Below are positions 35,276 through 48,198 of a stretch of DNA of 64,000 nucleotides, in pieces. Made by a program: the position numbers and the translations under genes. Within the stretch, counting starts at the first letter, position 1, and every line of letters starts with the position of its first letter. The notes under the pieces are model-generated. The model saw only the letters and a program-made list of their open reading frames with translations. It was not told where the DNA came from and did not search any database. The stretch is from contig WEDG01004114.1 of NCBI GenBank assembly GCA_017591395.1, forward strand, positions 407,510 through 471,509, read 5' to 3'. Source of the DNA: Schistocephalus solidus (Eukaryota > Platyhelminthes > Cestoda > Diphyllobothriidea > Diphyllobothriidae).

Positions 35276-36454
35276 TTTTGATAAGAAATCTTAACAATGA
35301 TGGACAGGTGCTCACTGATCTTCTATGTGGTAAACTGGTCCATAGAACCAGTGTCCTGGTACTCAATTACCTTCTCGAATAAGCCCAGGATAAACCCATT
35401 TGGAAACCTGCTTTTACCATCTTTATCTCAATTTTATGTTTTAACTCTTTCTTTTGCAGTGCGATTGTAATAGCATGTCTTTGACGTTGGACCGATATTC
35501 TTATGTATAAACTTGTTTTCGCAAAAAGTCTAATAAATGTGCAGTTCCCTATAAAACGTGTTGTTAATGTTACCATTTTTCGAAGTTGCGATTGAAAAAC
35601 TGCTATTTTAGCGAATTTTCAACGCTAAAACAATCGCAAAACACCCGAAATATATGTTGCTGTTCTACCCTTTAGGAAGCGATGCAGTGACAAATTACTT
35701 CGATGAAAAAGTGAGGGTAATGAAAAATCCATGCATAAGACACTTCAATTCAGTAATATATGCAGTTGAGTGCTTCAAGATTAACGTTAACACGCCTTTC
35801 TGTATCACTTACTTAAGTGTGAACTGCGCTGTGGATCACGATAGCTATTTAAAATGAATATGAAAGAAGAAGAGCATGTACGACTGAAAAAAACAACAAT
35901 AAAAAATGGGTGAAATGCCCATTTTTGGTAAGTGCCTCGAAATAGGCAGGTTTTTAATTAACAAATCACAGGTAAATATTCAAAGAACACTTTCAGACAA
36001 AACATGGTACTGAATTAGCAACTTACAAACCTTGCCAATCTAGAGCTGTGGCTGGTGCTTCCATGTAAGTAACATGAAATTCAATTGAATTTAAAATGTC
36101 GAAACTCAAAATTATTCGGGAATTTTTAATATTTTCTAACTAAAATTTCTCTTTATTCAAGGAAAAAATTGAATGAACACGTATTGGGCTACCACACGAG
36201 GACATTGAAGGCTAATTTTATGCAGGTTTTCTAGAAACTCTTTTGGATATATAATGAAATTGACGATTACTGAACTGGTCAGTTTTTACTGAGTTTAGTC
36301 TGTAGAACGACCACAAAGATTCTTTTTTAAAAGATACCACCCACACTTGACAGGAATATGCCAGGATAATTCTGCCACTTACTTACTTTTATAACCCTTC
36401 CTGAGTTATCCGAAACGCAATTCAGAATTTCAGTTAAACATTTCTTTGAAATAG
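35276..36454. other. AT-rich stretch, nothing recognised
   Basis: Short frames without recognisable content. Confidence 0.3.
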
Positions 36455-36682
36455 TACGTTGGTCTTGGTCTAGGATTTACCAGTCAATTAACCAACCATG
36501 GATATTTTAATGTTGAGGGAAGCTTCAGCATCAAGATTATAGCCAAATTTTCTAAAATACCTCCGTCTTTGTTTGATCAGCACAAAGAGCTTGCTGATGA
36601 ATGTGATGGAGATTTGTGCGCCATCATTACAGCTGATCACGTTGACCACTTAGAGAGATTGAGCACAAAAGGAGTTAGATGA
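36455..36682 (+). CDS. Possible terminal exon, 75 open codons with no ATG
   Basis: Between TAG at 36,452 and TGA at 36,680 one frame stays open for 75 codons. It reads with protein-like composition, especially QHKELADECDGDLCAIITAD followed by HVDHLERLSTKGVR. A pyrimidine-rich acceptor (CCGTCTTTGTTTGATCAG) precedes the CAC at 36,581, which would give a 33-codon last exon ending at TGA. Another possible acceptor (TTGGTCTAG) lies at 36,472. AATAAA occurs about 440 bases downstream. I do not recognise the family. It could also be a decayed retrogene piece. Confidence 0.3.
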   Translation, partial: YVGLGLGFTSQLTNHGYFNVEGSFSIKIIAKFSKIPPSLFDQHKELADECDGDLCAIITADHVDHLERLSTKGVR

Positions 36683-39600
36683 CTGTGAATGAACAACAGC
36701 GTGGCTAACCTGATTTCTGAGTAAGCAGTAGTAAGTTTGTATCAAGGCACCACTTTTCTCACATTAAAGGCACCATGACGTAGTGAATTAGAGGACATAT
36801 TTCCTCTGAACTGGTGCCATCTTGTCAGAATGTTTAACTACTTTATATCCATGTAGCCAGTGCTTCCATCTGCGGTTAGTAGTTTTTAAAGGTGAGAGAT
36901 AAGTAAACAACAAGCACGGTTAAACCCATCTTCACCAAGGAAACAAATGTACCTTCACAATTTCCACGCTCCACTAGTGAGGTTTCCAACGCATTTCAGT
37001 GATAAACACCCACGTTTATGCATTCGTGGTTCATAAAATCACAGGCAAATGGAGAAAGAACAGTTTCTGTATGCAAACAAAGGCAAAACTATAGTAAGGG
37101 AAACTACGCTGAAAAAGAATAAATGACAACGGTGAAGGTGCGAATAATGCCCTCAATAAGCTTACCTTCAGGGAAGACAAATACTATGCAAAATCTGGTC
37201 AGCGTTTAAGTTTATGAATAAGGAATACATGAGTATCTGCTGGGTTTATTTGTGACAGACTTTACGGTTGACTTCGTTTATGGTTACTATAAACTGTTCG
37301 TAGTCGTGCTTCTTTCGCATAGAAAGCTCATTGAGCAATCTTCCTGACCAGCTTTTAATTCCACAGTAGCTCCAATGGTACATTAAGATAACAAAAGCGG
37401 AGCGTACGGCTCCACTGAAGTGCATGGTCTGCAGTAATGTTTTAAGAAATATGACAAAACTGTTGATCGCGACATGGGAGAAAATCGGACAAGGTTTGAT
37501 GGCTTGAGATGAAGTTCTGGAAGAAACATGAAGAGTCCTGGAAAGGAGGGAGGTTGCAGCAAAACACCCGTTGTGTGTTTAAGACAGTCCTTCCAAATCT
37601 GTATCAACCGCATCGGTCCTTACTGTCGCTTGAACCCTGCTATATGCCCTGAGTAAACCTGTTAAAAAACCTTTATCCATCACAGTTGTTTTTGCATTTT
37701 TACGTTGGCCTAAATGCAATTTTGTCGGTATGCTGAGTAATGAGGATAAATGAAAACACCCGCTGGAAGTATAGGTTATATAACTTTTCGTAGAGATGAG
37801 CATTCCTGGAGCTTGCAATGACTGATGGAAATCGCATCAGCAGGTTTATTTACAAAACAACAAAAATATTTCTGTTTTTTTCAACTGGTTGGAAACATCG
37901 CACGCACCAAAAGGGTATCTCAGTGGCATACCGATTGGAATTAGGAAAGTACAGAACCAAAGAATTATCTTCAATTAACACAATATATTGACAGGCGTTC
38001 AATATGATGTTTATAATATGAAATATTAATGAAGAAAGATATATTTGCACTTTTTTGATAGTAACGGGTTTACCAACCATTCTTATCTCAAATTGAAGCC
38101 AATTATTTTGCTTACAACGCATATCTTAAAGTTGATGTACTGTGCAAGTTAAGTAGGCCTTTGAGGACTTACAACTGATGTAAACGCCTTTTTTTTCCTC
38201 GGTTATGAGGTTAAACAACGGAATGTTTTGCTTTTATTGCCCACACATGGTGAACAGCTTCCATTATAGACATATGTTAATTGGAGGGACACGAAAACCC
38301 TTCCTGAAGGTGCAACTCTGCATGAGATATTTTCGCACAGATGCTACCCAAATGGTCCAGTAGCAAACTTTAATTTTCATCCTACCTGAGGCTGACACCA
38401 GAGCTAATAAACCCGTCTCCATAAACTGTAAAATAAGATGTTTATTAGGTTTAAGGTTTCTTTTAGGGGAAGGGATATTATAAATTAAAATGTTTAAGGT
38501 TAGAGTAATTAGTATGATTCGAATTAAGACTTCAGTTAAGACAAGAGAACGCACCGTCCCTGGAATTAAATTCGAATCACCGAAAATACTTGTAGTTAAC
38601 GTAGAATAATGCGCTTATTTGCGTCATGTCTTTTCCGATTGCTCCTAAGCAAAACCTTTTCATTTTAGAAATGTTTATTAGTATTCTGTCTCACTTCCAA
38701 TTTGCGAAACTAAAATTTGCATAAGAAGTTATTCGCACACTGTCTTACCTACCTCTTGCATAAAGCCGTAATATACGACATATTGCTAATTATCCACAAA
38801 CCGGCGTCAATACTTTTATGAAAACCTGAAGGCATTAATAAAGAACCTATATTACATTTAAAACCTAAAGCAAATACGCAAAGTTATAGATATTTGTTAA
38901 GAAATACCAACTTTAAAACGCGGAGTTTTCCAAAAACGTGAACATTCACAGTTTTTTTGACGAATAAATATAAATGGATTCGTTAGTTGAAATCGCTAAC
39001 ATAGAATAAGATGTTTAAAGAAAGAAAATCATTTTTGCAAAATTCTTTATTGGAATTTTTATAATGAGATTTTAATGCTTTTAAGGTCATCCTTGAAAAC
39101 AGCGAATAATTCATTGACCTTATATTTAGTTTCTGTTTTATGTGTATCACAACATTTGCAAATATAGTAATTAAAGACTACAACTAAAAATATATTTTAA
39201 GGATAGGCTTTTGAACGCAAAATGACTATTGATTAATATTTCCAGGCTTGCAGAAGCACTAAATGTCATTTCAAAGTCGATCCAAAATCGCAAAAATACT
39301 GGGCCTTATTAAAAAGCGTTAAACTGGATAAGTTGCTGAAAAATGCTCTGTGTACTTTTCATTTTTCCAAGATTAAGTTCATATAAAAATGGAGACGTTT
39401 AATGGGCTTTCGACCTTTCTTAAACTCTTTGATAACTTATCTGCTAGAAATGAAAGAAAATATTTGAGTTCTCTATTTGAGCGTTTTCTCGAATTTTAGT
39501 TTTTTAATGAGACATTATAAGATAGAAAATGCTCTGCAAAGTGATCAAACACATACCACAATTTTTCGAAAACTGATAATTTTCTGAAGATTGCATTTTA

Positions 39601-39989
39601 ACACATTAGCGTAAACTTTTATATACAAAAGGTACCTAGGCATATGCTATCATAAATTTATGAAGACGTTCATTTCTACCTGTGGTCCCAATTCCTGTAA
39701 GTAAAACATAATACTGCCTCACTGGCCTATAACTGGGTTTTATGACAGAAAACGTCAGATGTTTGCAATAATTTCATTAGCTTAATTCACTCCTCAGATT
39801 CGATATCAATGTATCCTTTCACTTGCCTTCACCCCATTTTTATTGACTTACGATCACATTTTCCGGTTTCGAGACATGTTTTTGGACCCTTTCGTGCATG
39901 TACTAATGGTTGTTTAATGTTAAGTGCACAAACACTGGAGTGTGCTCTACGATATAAATTAGCAAGTTTAAATAACTTGGATATTCGGA
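36683..39989. other. AT-rich stretch before the duplicated complex
   Basis: Several frames of 70-96 codons on the minus strand (37,383-38,554) without recognisable content. Around 38,440-38,510 there are TTTATTAGGTTTAAGG and TTTAAGGTTAGAG words like the telomere-like filling at 24.4 kb, possibly a relative of that element, but without visible inverted ends. Confidence 0.3.
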
Positions 39990-40580
39990 ATTCCCTGCTT
40001 TTGCCCACATTCTGCCTGTTCCTAAGAAAATGGCTTGCTGAGCATCTCATAAACTCTAAAAAACCAAAATACTAGTACAATATGTACGTTGAATAACGAA
40101 CTCAAATTTTGACAAAACATTGCATGCGTTAGGTTATTTAAGATCCGTCCCACAAAATAATTTGCCGAATCTCATGTTCCAAAGCTTTTGCCTATTGAAG
40201 TCCACGCGTTATTTCTGGTTTTAATCACTTAGCACCAAATTTGCTCCTCGATTACAGAGCATCCACCTTATATATGCATGATTGAATGTCTCCATAAGTT
40301 CTGTCTTTGTATTTATATATGACGATAAATGGCTGGTTCAAATACCAAAGGGCGTTAGTTTTTGAATTAACTTTTCTCCTACAAACTGCGTAAATGTACT
40401 CTTACTTTCGATAATGCATTCACTCTAATGTCAGCTGTTGACCAGAGGCGATGTGTACAATAGGGATCAACTGGATACTTTAGACACTATCAGATACTGG
40501 TCAGAGTAATGCTATTAAAAATAGCTTTCAGTGAGATCTATTAACAGGATAACTGCGTTCGCAAGTAAATTTGAACTAGC
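39990..40580 (+). repeat. Direct duplicate block, left copy
   Basis: From ATTCCCTGCTTTTGCCCACA onward this matches 54,905-55,495 almost base for base (constant offset about 14,915). The match starts abruptly on the left. On the right it grades into the subterminal foldback sequence (AATGTCAGCTGTTGACCAGA and ACTATCAGATACTGGTCAGA). Confidence 0.9.
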
Positions 40581-40841
40581 CTAAATAAGACGTGTTTAAA
40601 TACAAAGATAACTTTGAAGTTTTCTTTTTTAAAATCCAAACAAACAAAAATGAGTTTTGGTTTTCAGATGGACAGTGTAAATAGCCCATGCTTAGACTCA
40701 GTGTAGGTATAGTTAACTGAATTCTTGGTTGAGAAAGACTACAGACAGGCACGGTGCTGAGTGAAAACAGCTCTTCCAAATTTCCATTCAAATAAGAAAA
40801 TGGTGTCATCATTTAACCAGTTTTTGCTAAAATATTTACAG
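40385..40841 (+). repeat. Subterminal foldback unit, A-type
   Basis: A single copy of the part that is tandemly amplified at 55-58 kb. Landmarks: TAATGTCAGCTGTTGACCAG, GATAACTGCGTTCGCAAGTA, CTGAATTCTTGGTTGAGAAA, ATGGTGTCATCATTTAACCA. It differs from the copies at 46 kb and in the array by scattered substitutions, so it is a separate subtype. Confidence 0.85.
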
Positions 40842-43800
40842 AATGCATCTTCAACCCAAATGCTAATTGCAGGACGTTATTGTACTACCATGCCATAGAC
40901 CCCAGAAAGTATGCGTGATGCTCCATCTTCAAGCTCCCAAATGCTGAACTACTAAATGCATACATAGATCCACATAACAAATAATTTATTGGCGGATCCT
41001 TGCCGGCATCAGAATCGGCATTTTTTACCTAAAAATGTTTCTCAGGTAGAGCTTGGGAAGATAAAATAGCAACTAAATAACTTCTGAATACTCCAAGTGC
41101 AATGATGAAAATGGATTTGTTCTAAAAAAGATAAGTCTAAAAGTTAAGGATTAATTCTTTAAATGATAGATCCAAATGATAATAAGTTGACCCTTGTTAA
41201 AATGTTTTTACACAACACAAAGGTTAGTTTTGTACTTTTGATCAGCGTTTTCACAAAGTTTTCTTGAAAATTGAGCGAAAAATCCCCGTTGAATGCCAAC
41301 ATCCAGTCGCTGCAAATTTTAGCGACTGACTAATCCTGAGAGCAAATGTCTTTGTTTAGGTGTGAATTCGAGGTTTTTAATTAAGTCAAACTACAGTAGA
41401 AACAAAATTTAAAATCTTGACGATAAATTTTGAACTTCACGTCAGTAATATATTTCCCAGTGTGATTTGTTAATAAACACTAGCAGAAAGCCATATAGCA
41501 TGCCCTCTAGAAAAAAAATATTCAAAGCTATATTTAATCCTTGTCAAATGTATTTCTGGACGTCAGGTCCTAATTTATTTCTCACGTATGAAGCGTTTGT
41601 AAATGTACTTTGCTTTGGTCACTATCCATTTATTTTCTGACGCATTAAAAAGAAAGCATTAAAAATTATATGTAAAAAGCAGATCAATGTCTCTCAAAAT
41701 AGTTAGCTTTTGAAATCAAGTGCTAATTTTTTCTTCTCTCAATTTGCATAAAAATCTTCTTATATCTACGTCGAGCGGACTATTTCACCCATTGTAAATC
41801 AAACTTTGACCCTCTCTGTTTATCCAAAATGCAATAATTTAGTTATAAGCGCACAACGCTGACAACGTCTTAAAGGAAGTGCAATTTGTTTTACATTTTG
41901 CTACTCATTCAAGGATGATTATTACTGATGTTGATAGTTGCAGTGGTCTGCCATTCCTCAGCAATCGTCCGCTGTAATGTGGTTCGTGTGTAATTTATAT
42001 TTTAGGGAGATTTATTGCCGTAAAGCGTGAACAAACGCAAACAGTATATTGCATGTGGTAAATGCTTGCTGAAAATGCCTGGGGACCTGATCGTGATTAA
42101 TAATTTTCCAACAAAGGTAGCAGTCGCCTTAGACATTTTTTTAATAACAACTGCATGTAACTATGTTGGGTACGTATAGATTGTGAACAAACGGTCAAAA
42201 GGAAAGGTTACAATGTAGATATTGTAGTGTATTAGATGCAAGGCTTAGCAGCTTTGCTGCAATACCCACCACTATATACGCGTTCTCCAATATGTAATGT
42301 ACGTAACGTCCTCCATTTGAAACTGTCACCGTAAAGTGTGGAGTGATTAATTTTCAGGCATTCAAACACTTATCCGTCTCTCTTCGCTTAGTACCTGCGT
42401 TAAACTGGAAAATAATTGGATTTTTCTACTGGTCAGAGGAATTGTGATTTCTTTTTGTTTTTCTTATGGAAACTGTGTACTAAATGTTTAAATGATTGAA
42501 TTGATGCTGTAGACAAAGATGCCGGCTTTAAATTAGCAATGCTTCATGTTAGTCATTGATTTTTAAATGTTTACTGGGCAACATAATCAGTCCTCACCAT
42601 TACAATGTCGGACTCCTGATACAATATGTGAATTATTTTGTTCTGAACTTGCATTCTACTGTCGGATATTTTTAGATCTCTCAAGTATTAATCTTGAAAT
42701 ACTTCTCTGCTGCTAGTCTACTGCAAACGCGATGCCACGTTTCATTCGCATAGCTCCGTTGTTGCCATTCAGATGTATCATTATGAAATTCCCTAAAGCG
42801 TTGACTCATCTTGAGTTCATTAAATTGTCACTGTTAACAATAGTGCGAAATCAAAATACTGTCATTATTTGCTTTTTATTCCCCTGTTTACTAATCTACG
42901 TGCAATGTGGATGAAGTAATACTGAGTTATTTAATAAACAAATGGACACTTTATAAACTAAAAAATAATGCTACTGGAAATTTTTTTTTTTAAGCACACA
43001 TTTAATTTGCTTCCACAAAATTGGCTGATTAAACCTTTCTAAAACCTCGAAAAGTTTTCTGTGGCTTCTGAAATTGAGACTCAATATACACCAATTTCCC
43101 CTTAGATGACCTGGAAGCTACGTGGTTCTAAAATATTTGTTACGCATTTTCTTTAATTCACGCGTGATAACGAATTATAGTAACATGTCTCTAGTATAAG
43201 TTTGACATTATTTTGAAGGTAAATATGTATGATTTAGACTAGCATTAGACCGTGAAACCCGATGCTGTGCTTTCCACTTCTAGTTTTAAGGGTTATTAAT
43301 TTCATCCTTTGGTGCAGAAAATCCACGTCCTTTATAAAAACAGAGTTATAGAAATTCTTTTCCGAAGACGAGCTGCAACAAAAATGCCCGTTTAAGTGTG
43401 ATAGCATTTTTTTACCATCAAACATCCTAGAAAATGTCACACTGTGTTTGCTGGAAGCCTGGTGGATGCCATTTTAAAGAGCTTATTCAAGCCGAGTCGG
43501 AGGATAGACGCCATTATCGTTTGTTGGCAACAAGTGTTCTCTTCTAAGGCTTATGTGGGCCTCTGGTACATCCCTTCCCGCTGAATTTAAAAACTATCCT
43601 CAACGGTCTCTCCACCCCGGTCTCCTAATTGTTCCATACCACTCCCTATCTCACTGCGCGAATGATACTTCTCCCTTTGTTTACCACGTCCGATTTCGCC
43701 CACTTATCCATTACCAATCCCTGTTGACCTCCCGCGGAGTAGTGATTTTCACAGCACAGTAGAGTTGCGTCCAAGCCTGTGATGCACTAGCGGATAAGAG

Positions 43801-44032
43801 GAGCAAACATCCTATTGTGAATATGAAATAAGCCAAAAGTAAATTCTGTTTTAAGCGCAAATGTTAAAGAGTGAAGTAGCGTTTGGGGTTGAATAAACAG
43901 ATAGCTGATTTTAAATATACCTTTTTAAAATCACTTGTTTTAAAGTTCCGGAAGAAGCACAAATGCAGCGGATTAAAAACTACACGAAAATCTAACAAAT
44001 ATTGCAAAAATATTTCTATTTTATATTTGCAG

Positions 44033-44302
44033 AGGAATTTAGGCTGTTGCGAATTAAAAGAAGAAGATTTTAATCAGCATAACCTACCTGGGTCGAGTAT
44101 GGTTTCCCTGGCTTCGCACGCTAAAGACTCATGTAAATACTCCATTGTAATTTCTGAATTGACTCTTTTTTGCATATATTTACGAATTAGGAATGTATTT
44201 AAAAATGCTGCAAAATTCCAAACCTTATGTCCTTCTAACAATAAGAAAGCAGAAATGCTAATTAGTAGTTCGATAGGCTGTAATAGACTTTTTCTACAAT
44301 AA
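44033..44302 (+). CDS. Possible exon inside A1 (also in A2)
   Basis: After TTCTATTTTATATTTGCAG, a good acceptor, the frame reads RNLGCCELKEEDFNQHNLPG followed by SSMVSLASHAKDSC, protein-like in composition. It is part of a 139-codon frame (43,883-44,302). A GTAAAT at 44,132 could serve as donor. In the A2 copy (from 62,052) the same stretch has one extra A and one extra T in homopolymer runs, breaking the frame. Either the frame is not under selection or one copy carries sequencing errors. Family unknown. Confidence 0.2.
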   Translation, partial: RNLGCCELKEEDFNQHNLPGSSMVSLASHAKDSCKYSIVISELTLFCIYLRIRNVFKNAAKFQTLCPSNNKKAEMLISSSIGCNRLFLQ

Positions 44303-44658
44303 AGTTCCTTTGCTGAAAACTTTTGAAAACTTTGATAAGAAGTAAAATTTTCGTTTAAACACATATAAGATGCTCGTAAAATCAGTTTTCTGCAGTTCAA
44401 TATCAATCCTCAAGCTTTATTTCCTTACATATCCATTAATGTACTTTCAATTTATTTGAAATTTTTAGAGTAAATATTTTTGCAGCAACTTAAACGTTCC
44501 AAATGATATTTTGACTTCTTTTAGCTAACAACTTGTATTGATAACGAGGCAAAACCTACGTGTCCGCACACGCACACCCTCAGCGATCGTACAGTTAACA
44601 ACGATCTACGCTTACAAAATATCCCAGACCATGGTACACTTTTTAATTTTATTATTGT

Positions 44659-44714
44659 TGATGGCCTCACATAACGCAACTCTAGACCGTTAGCAATCGG
44701 GAGTTCGAATTGCT
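44659..44714 (+). repeat. tRNA-Arg-like relic in A1
   Basis: ATGGCCTCACATAACGCA resembles a tRNA D-arm/A-box region, ACTCTAGAC resembles the anticodon loop of tRNA-Arg(UCU), and GGGAGTTCGAATTGC resembles a B box, in the right order and spacing. The acceptor and other stems do not pair well, so it is a relic, perhaps a SINE head of another family. It is repeated in A2. Confidence 0.35.
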
Positions 44715-44964
44715 GAAAAACACAAAACATCCAGCTACTTTTAACCGACTGGCTTTCATTAATTGCCCGTAAGCGTTTAGGTTAATCGAAAATTAACCAT
44801 ATGATTGCGACTGAGAGCTTCAACTAGTTCAGAAACAAAGGACAGTTTCACGGTGGTTTAGCATGGTATCTAGCGATTTTGTATATCGTAGGGTAGAGGG
44901 ACGCTTTATGTTGAAAGTAAAATTCCAAAAGTTTCAGTAAATATTTCCTCTTTCCACCAAACAT

Positions 44965-45950
44965 ATTATGTTTTACACGGAAAACATAACACCGGAAGAT
45001 TACAGAGAATTTGCACAACGTAGAAAGGAGAATTGGGAGAATTTCATTAAAATTGGGAGAATAAAAAATTGCAACTCGATTTCAAAAGCTAACTATTTTG
45101 AGAGAAATGGAGCTGCTATTTGCATAACATTTTTATGGCTTCCTTTTTAATGCGTCAGAAAAATAAAAAAGATGGTGACCAAAAGCAAAGTACATTTACA
45201 AACGCTTCATACGTGAGAAAGAAAATAGGAACTGACGTACACAAAAACATTTGACAAGGATTAAATTTAGCTTTGAATATGCTCTAGAGGGCATGCTAAA
45301 TGGCTTTCTCCTACTGTTTATTAAAAATTACACTGGGAAATATATAACTGACGTGAAGTTCAACATTAATCGTCAAGATTTTAAACCTTTGTTTCTACTG
45401 TACTTTGACTTAATTAAAAACCTCAAATTCACACCTAAACAAAGACATTTGCTCTCAGGATTAGTCAGTCGCTAAAATTTTCAAATGCAATAATTACTTA
45501 AAAATGCCTGTGCAGCATATATTGCATGAAGGTTGGCATTCAACGGGGTTATTTCACTTAATGTTCAAGGAAACGTGCAAAAACGCTAATCAAAAGTACA
45601 AAATTAACCTTTTGCCTTCATGGAGAGCCATTTGCGTTGTGTAAAAAACATTTCTTCAAGGGTCAACTTAACATCATTTGGATCTATCATTTAAAGAATT
45701 AATCCTTAACTTTTAGACTTATCTTTTTTAGAACAAATCCATTTTTATCATTGCACTTGGAGTATTCAGAAGTTATTTAGGTGCGATTTTATCTTCCCAA
45801 GCTCTACCTGCGAAACATTTTGAGGTAAGAAATGCCGATTCTGATGCTGGCAACGATTAGCTAAAAAAATATTCTTTAGGTGGATCTATGTATGCATTAA
45901 CCAGTTCAGTATGTGGGAACGTGAAGACTAAATCTTTTACACATACTTCC
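44965..45950 (-). repeat. Right inverted arm of A1
   Basis: Reverse complement of about 40,890-42,005 with substitutions and a missing stretch of about 200 bases (left equivalent 41,750-41,960). Shared blocks include GCGACTGACTAATCCTGAGA, AAGTTAAGGATTAATTCTTT and TTCAGAAGTTATTTAG. The arm end overlaps the outer end of the next palindrome by about 70 bases. Confidence 0.85.
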
Positions 45951-45989
45951 ATCGACTGCCCATTAGGCGGTTGTTCTTTAAATTTAATT

Positions 45990-48198
45990 TTTCCGTAAAC
46001 TGCGCAAATGTACTTGAACGTTCGATACTGCATTCACTCTAATGTCAGCTGTTGACCAGACGCGATCTGTACAATAGGGAAAAGGCTGGATACTATAGAC
46101 ACTATCAGATACTGGTCAGAGTAATGTTATTGAAGATAGCTTTCGTTGAAATCTATTTACAGGATAACTGCGTTCACAAGTAAATTTGAACTAGTCTAGG
46201 TAAGACATGTTTAAGTACAAAGATAACTTTGAAGTTTTCTTTTTTGAAATCCTTACAAACAAAACTGAGTTTTGGTTTTCAGACGGATAGTGTAAATAGC
46301 CAATGCTCAGACTCGGTGTAGGTATATTTAACTGAATTCTTGGTTGAGAAAGACTACAGACCGGCAGGGTGCTTAGTGAAAACAGGTTTCCCAAATTTCC
46401 ATTCATAACTGAAAATGGTGCCATCATTTAACCAGTTTTGCTAAAATATTTACAGAATCGAGTGTATGTCATTTCGAGCGGAGAGGACGAGGGCTTAAAA
46501 GGCAGAGTTTGTGGAACCATCTCTACTTAAAACTTTGTTAGTATATTATTACAATGCATCTTTATATCAACTGCTAATTAAATGACGTTATTGGACTACT
46601 ATGCCATAGACCTCAGAAAGTATGCGCAATGCTCCATATTCACGCACTCACATGCTGAACATGCTGCTGAAGGTCAAATTGCAACTACATTTTTCCTGAA
46701 TACTCCTAGTCCAATGATGGAAATGAATTTGTACTTAAAAAGAAGAGTCTAAAAGTTAAGGATTTCTTGTTTAAATGACAGTTCCAAATGATGTCCAGTT
46801 GACCCTTGAAGAAAAACATTTTACACAACGCATTGCCTATTCATGAAAGCAAAGGTTAGCTTTGTACTTTTGATCAGCGTATTAACACACTTCCTAGAAA
46901 ATTGAGCGAAAAACCCCCGTTGAATAGGCGTATGGAGATATTTACCTAGTGTTGTATATTGTATACATATGGTTTAATCACTAATTCACCTCTATCCGCT
47001 CACCCTCTCACAGGTTCGTTTCAGGGGGAGAATACTTTTCCCACATGTACAGGCAGCTCTATGTTAATATTGTTTCACTTGCCTCACATTCTCAGAGATT
47101 TTGCACTTTGTGCTCTGGAAAATTCCAAAAAAAACGCCCACTTATGTTGAAATTTGATCGAAGGGGAAATGTTTAGCACGCCTCCTAGGAAAAATTATTT
47201 AAAGCTATATTTTATCATTGTCAACTGTATTTGTGGAGGACAGGTCCTAATTTCTTCCTTATTTCAGACGATTTTTGTAAATGTACTTTGCTTTGGTCAC
47301 TATCCATTTATTTTCTGACGCATTAAAAAGGAAGACTTAAAAATTATATGTAAATAGCAGCTCCACTTCTCTCAAAACAGTAAGCTTTTTAAATCAAGTC
47401 GCAATTTTTTCTTCTCTCAATTTGCATAAATATCTTCTTATATCTACGTCGAGTGGCCTATTTTACCCATTTTGTATCGTATTTTGACCCTCTCTGTTTA
47501 TCCAAAATGCAATTATTAAGTTATAATTGCCCAATGCTGACACCGTTTTAAAGGAAGTTCAATTTATTTTTTCATTTTACCACTCATTCAAGGATGATTA
47601 TTACCGATATCGATAGTTGCAGTGGTCTGCCATTCCTCTGCAATCGTCCGGTGTTATGTGGTTCGTGTGTAATTTATATTTTAGGGAGATTAATTGCCGT
47701 AAGCGTGAACAAACGCAAACAGTATATTGCATGTGGTAAATGCTTGCTGAATATGCCTGGGGACCTGATCGTGATTAATAATTTTTCAACAAAGGTAGCA
47801 GTCACCTTAGACATTTTTTTAATAACAACTGCATGTAACTATGTTGGGTACGTATAGATTGTGAACAAACGGTCAAAAGGAAAGGTTACAATCTAGATAT
47901 TGTAGTGTATTAGATGCAATGCTTAGCAGCTATGCTGCAATACCCACCACTAAATACGCCTTCTCCAATAAGTTATGAAGGTAACGTCCTTCATTTGAAA
48001 CTGTCACCGTAAAGTGTGGAGTTTTTAATTTCCAGGCATTCAAACACTTATCCGTCTCTCTTCGCTTAGTACATGCGTTAAACTGGAAAATAATTGGCTT
48101 TTCTATTGGTCAAAGGAATTGTGATTTCTTTTGTTTTCTTACGAAAACTGTGTACTAAATGTTTGAATGATTGAATTGATGCTGTAGACAAAGATGCC
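45990..48198 (+). repeat. Left outer arm shared with A-type copies
   Basis: Parallel to 40,385-42,525 of A1. It differs in two blocks: 46,925-47,170 replaces the A-type segment around 41,295-41,460, and the sequence diverges after GATGCCGGCG at 48,198. Inverted equivalents lie at 52,690-54,790. The 63-codon frame at 46,959-47,150 and the 69-codon frame at 53,614-53,823 are mirror copies. Confidence 0.85.

Larger units (their letters stand above)
42006..44964. other. Interior of element A1
   Basis: The first 520 bases still match the left arm of the central palindrome (to about 42,525 against 48,198, where the two diverge after AAGATGCCGGC). The rest is specific to the A-type copies. Several frames of 60-139 codons occur in both A1 and A2 (for example 42,732-42,914 and 43,553-43,762) because the DNA is duplicated, which is not evidence of coding. 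Confidence 0.6.
40842..45953 (+). mobile_element. Foldback-type element A1 (left copy)
   Basis: A long-armed element. The left arm (about 40,890-42,005) recurs inverted at about 44,965-45,950. For example CCCAGTGTGATTTGTTAATA and CATATAGCATGCCCTCTAG on the left appear as CTAGAGGGCATGCTAAATGG and TTTATTAAAAATTACACTGG on the right. The right arm lacks about 200 bases equivalent to 41,750-41,960. The interior of about 3 kb shows no transposase, no RT and no recognisable protein. The whole unit recurs at 58,858-64,000 with the same orientation. Long inverted arms without coding capacity fit non-autonomous Foldback-like elements. A palindromic segmental duplication is the alternative. Confidence 0.8.
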
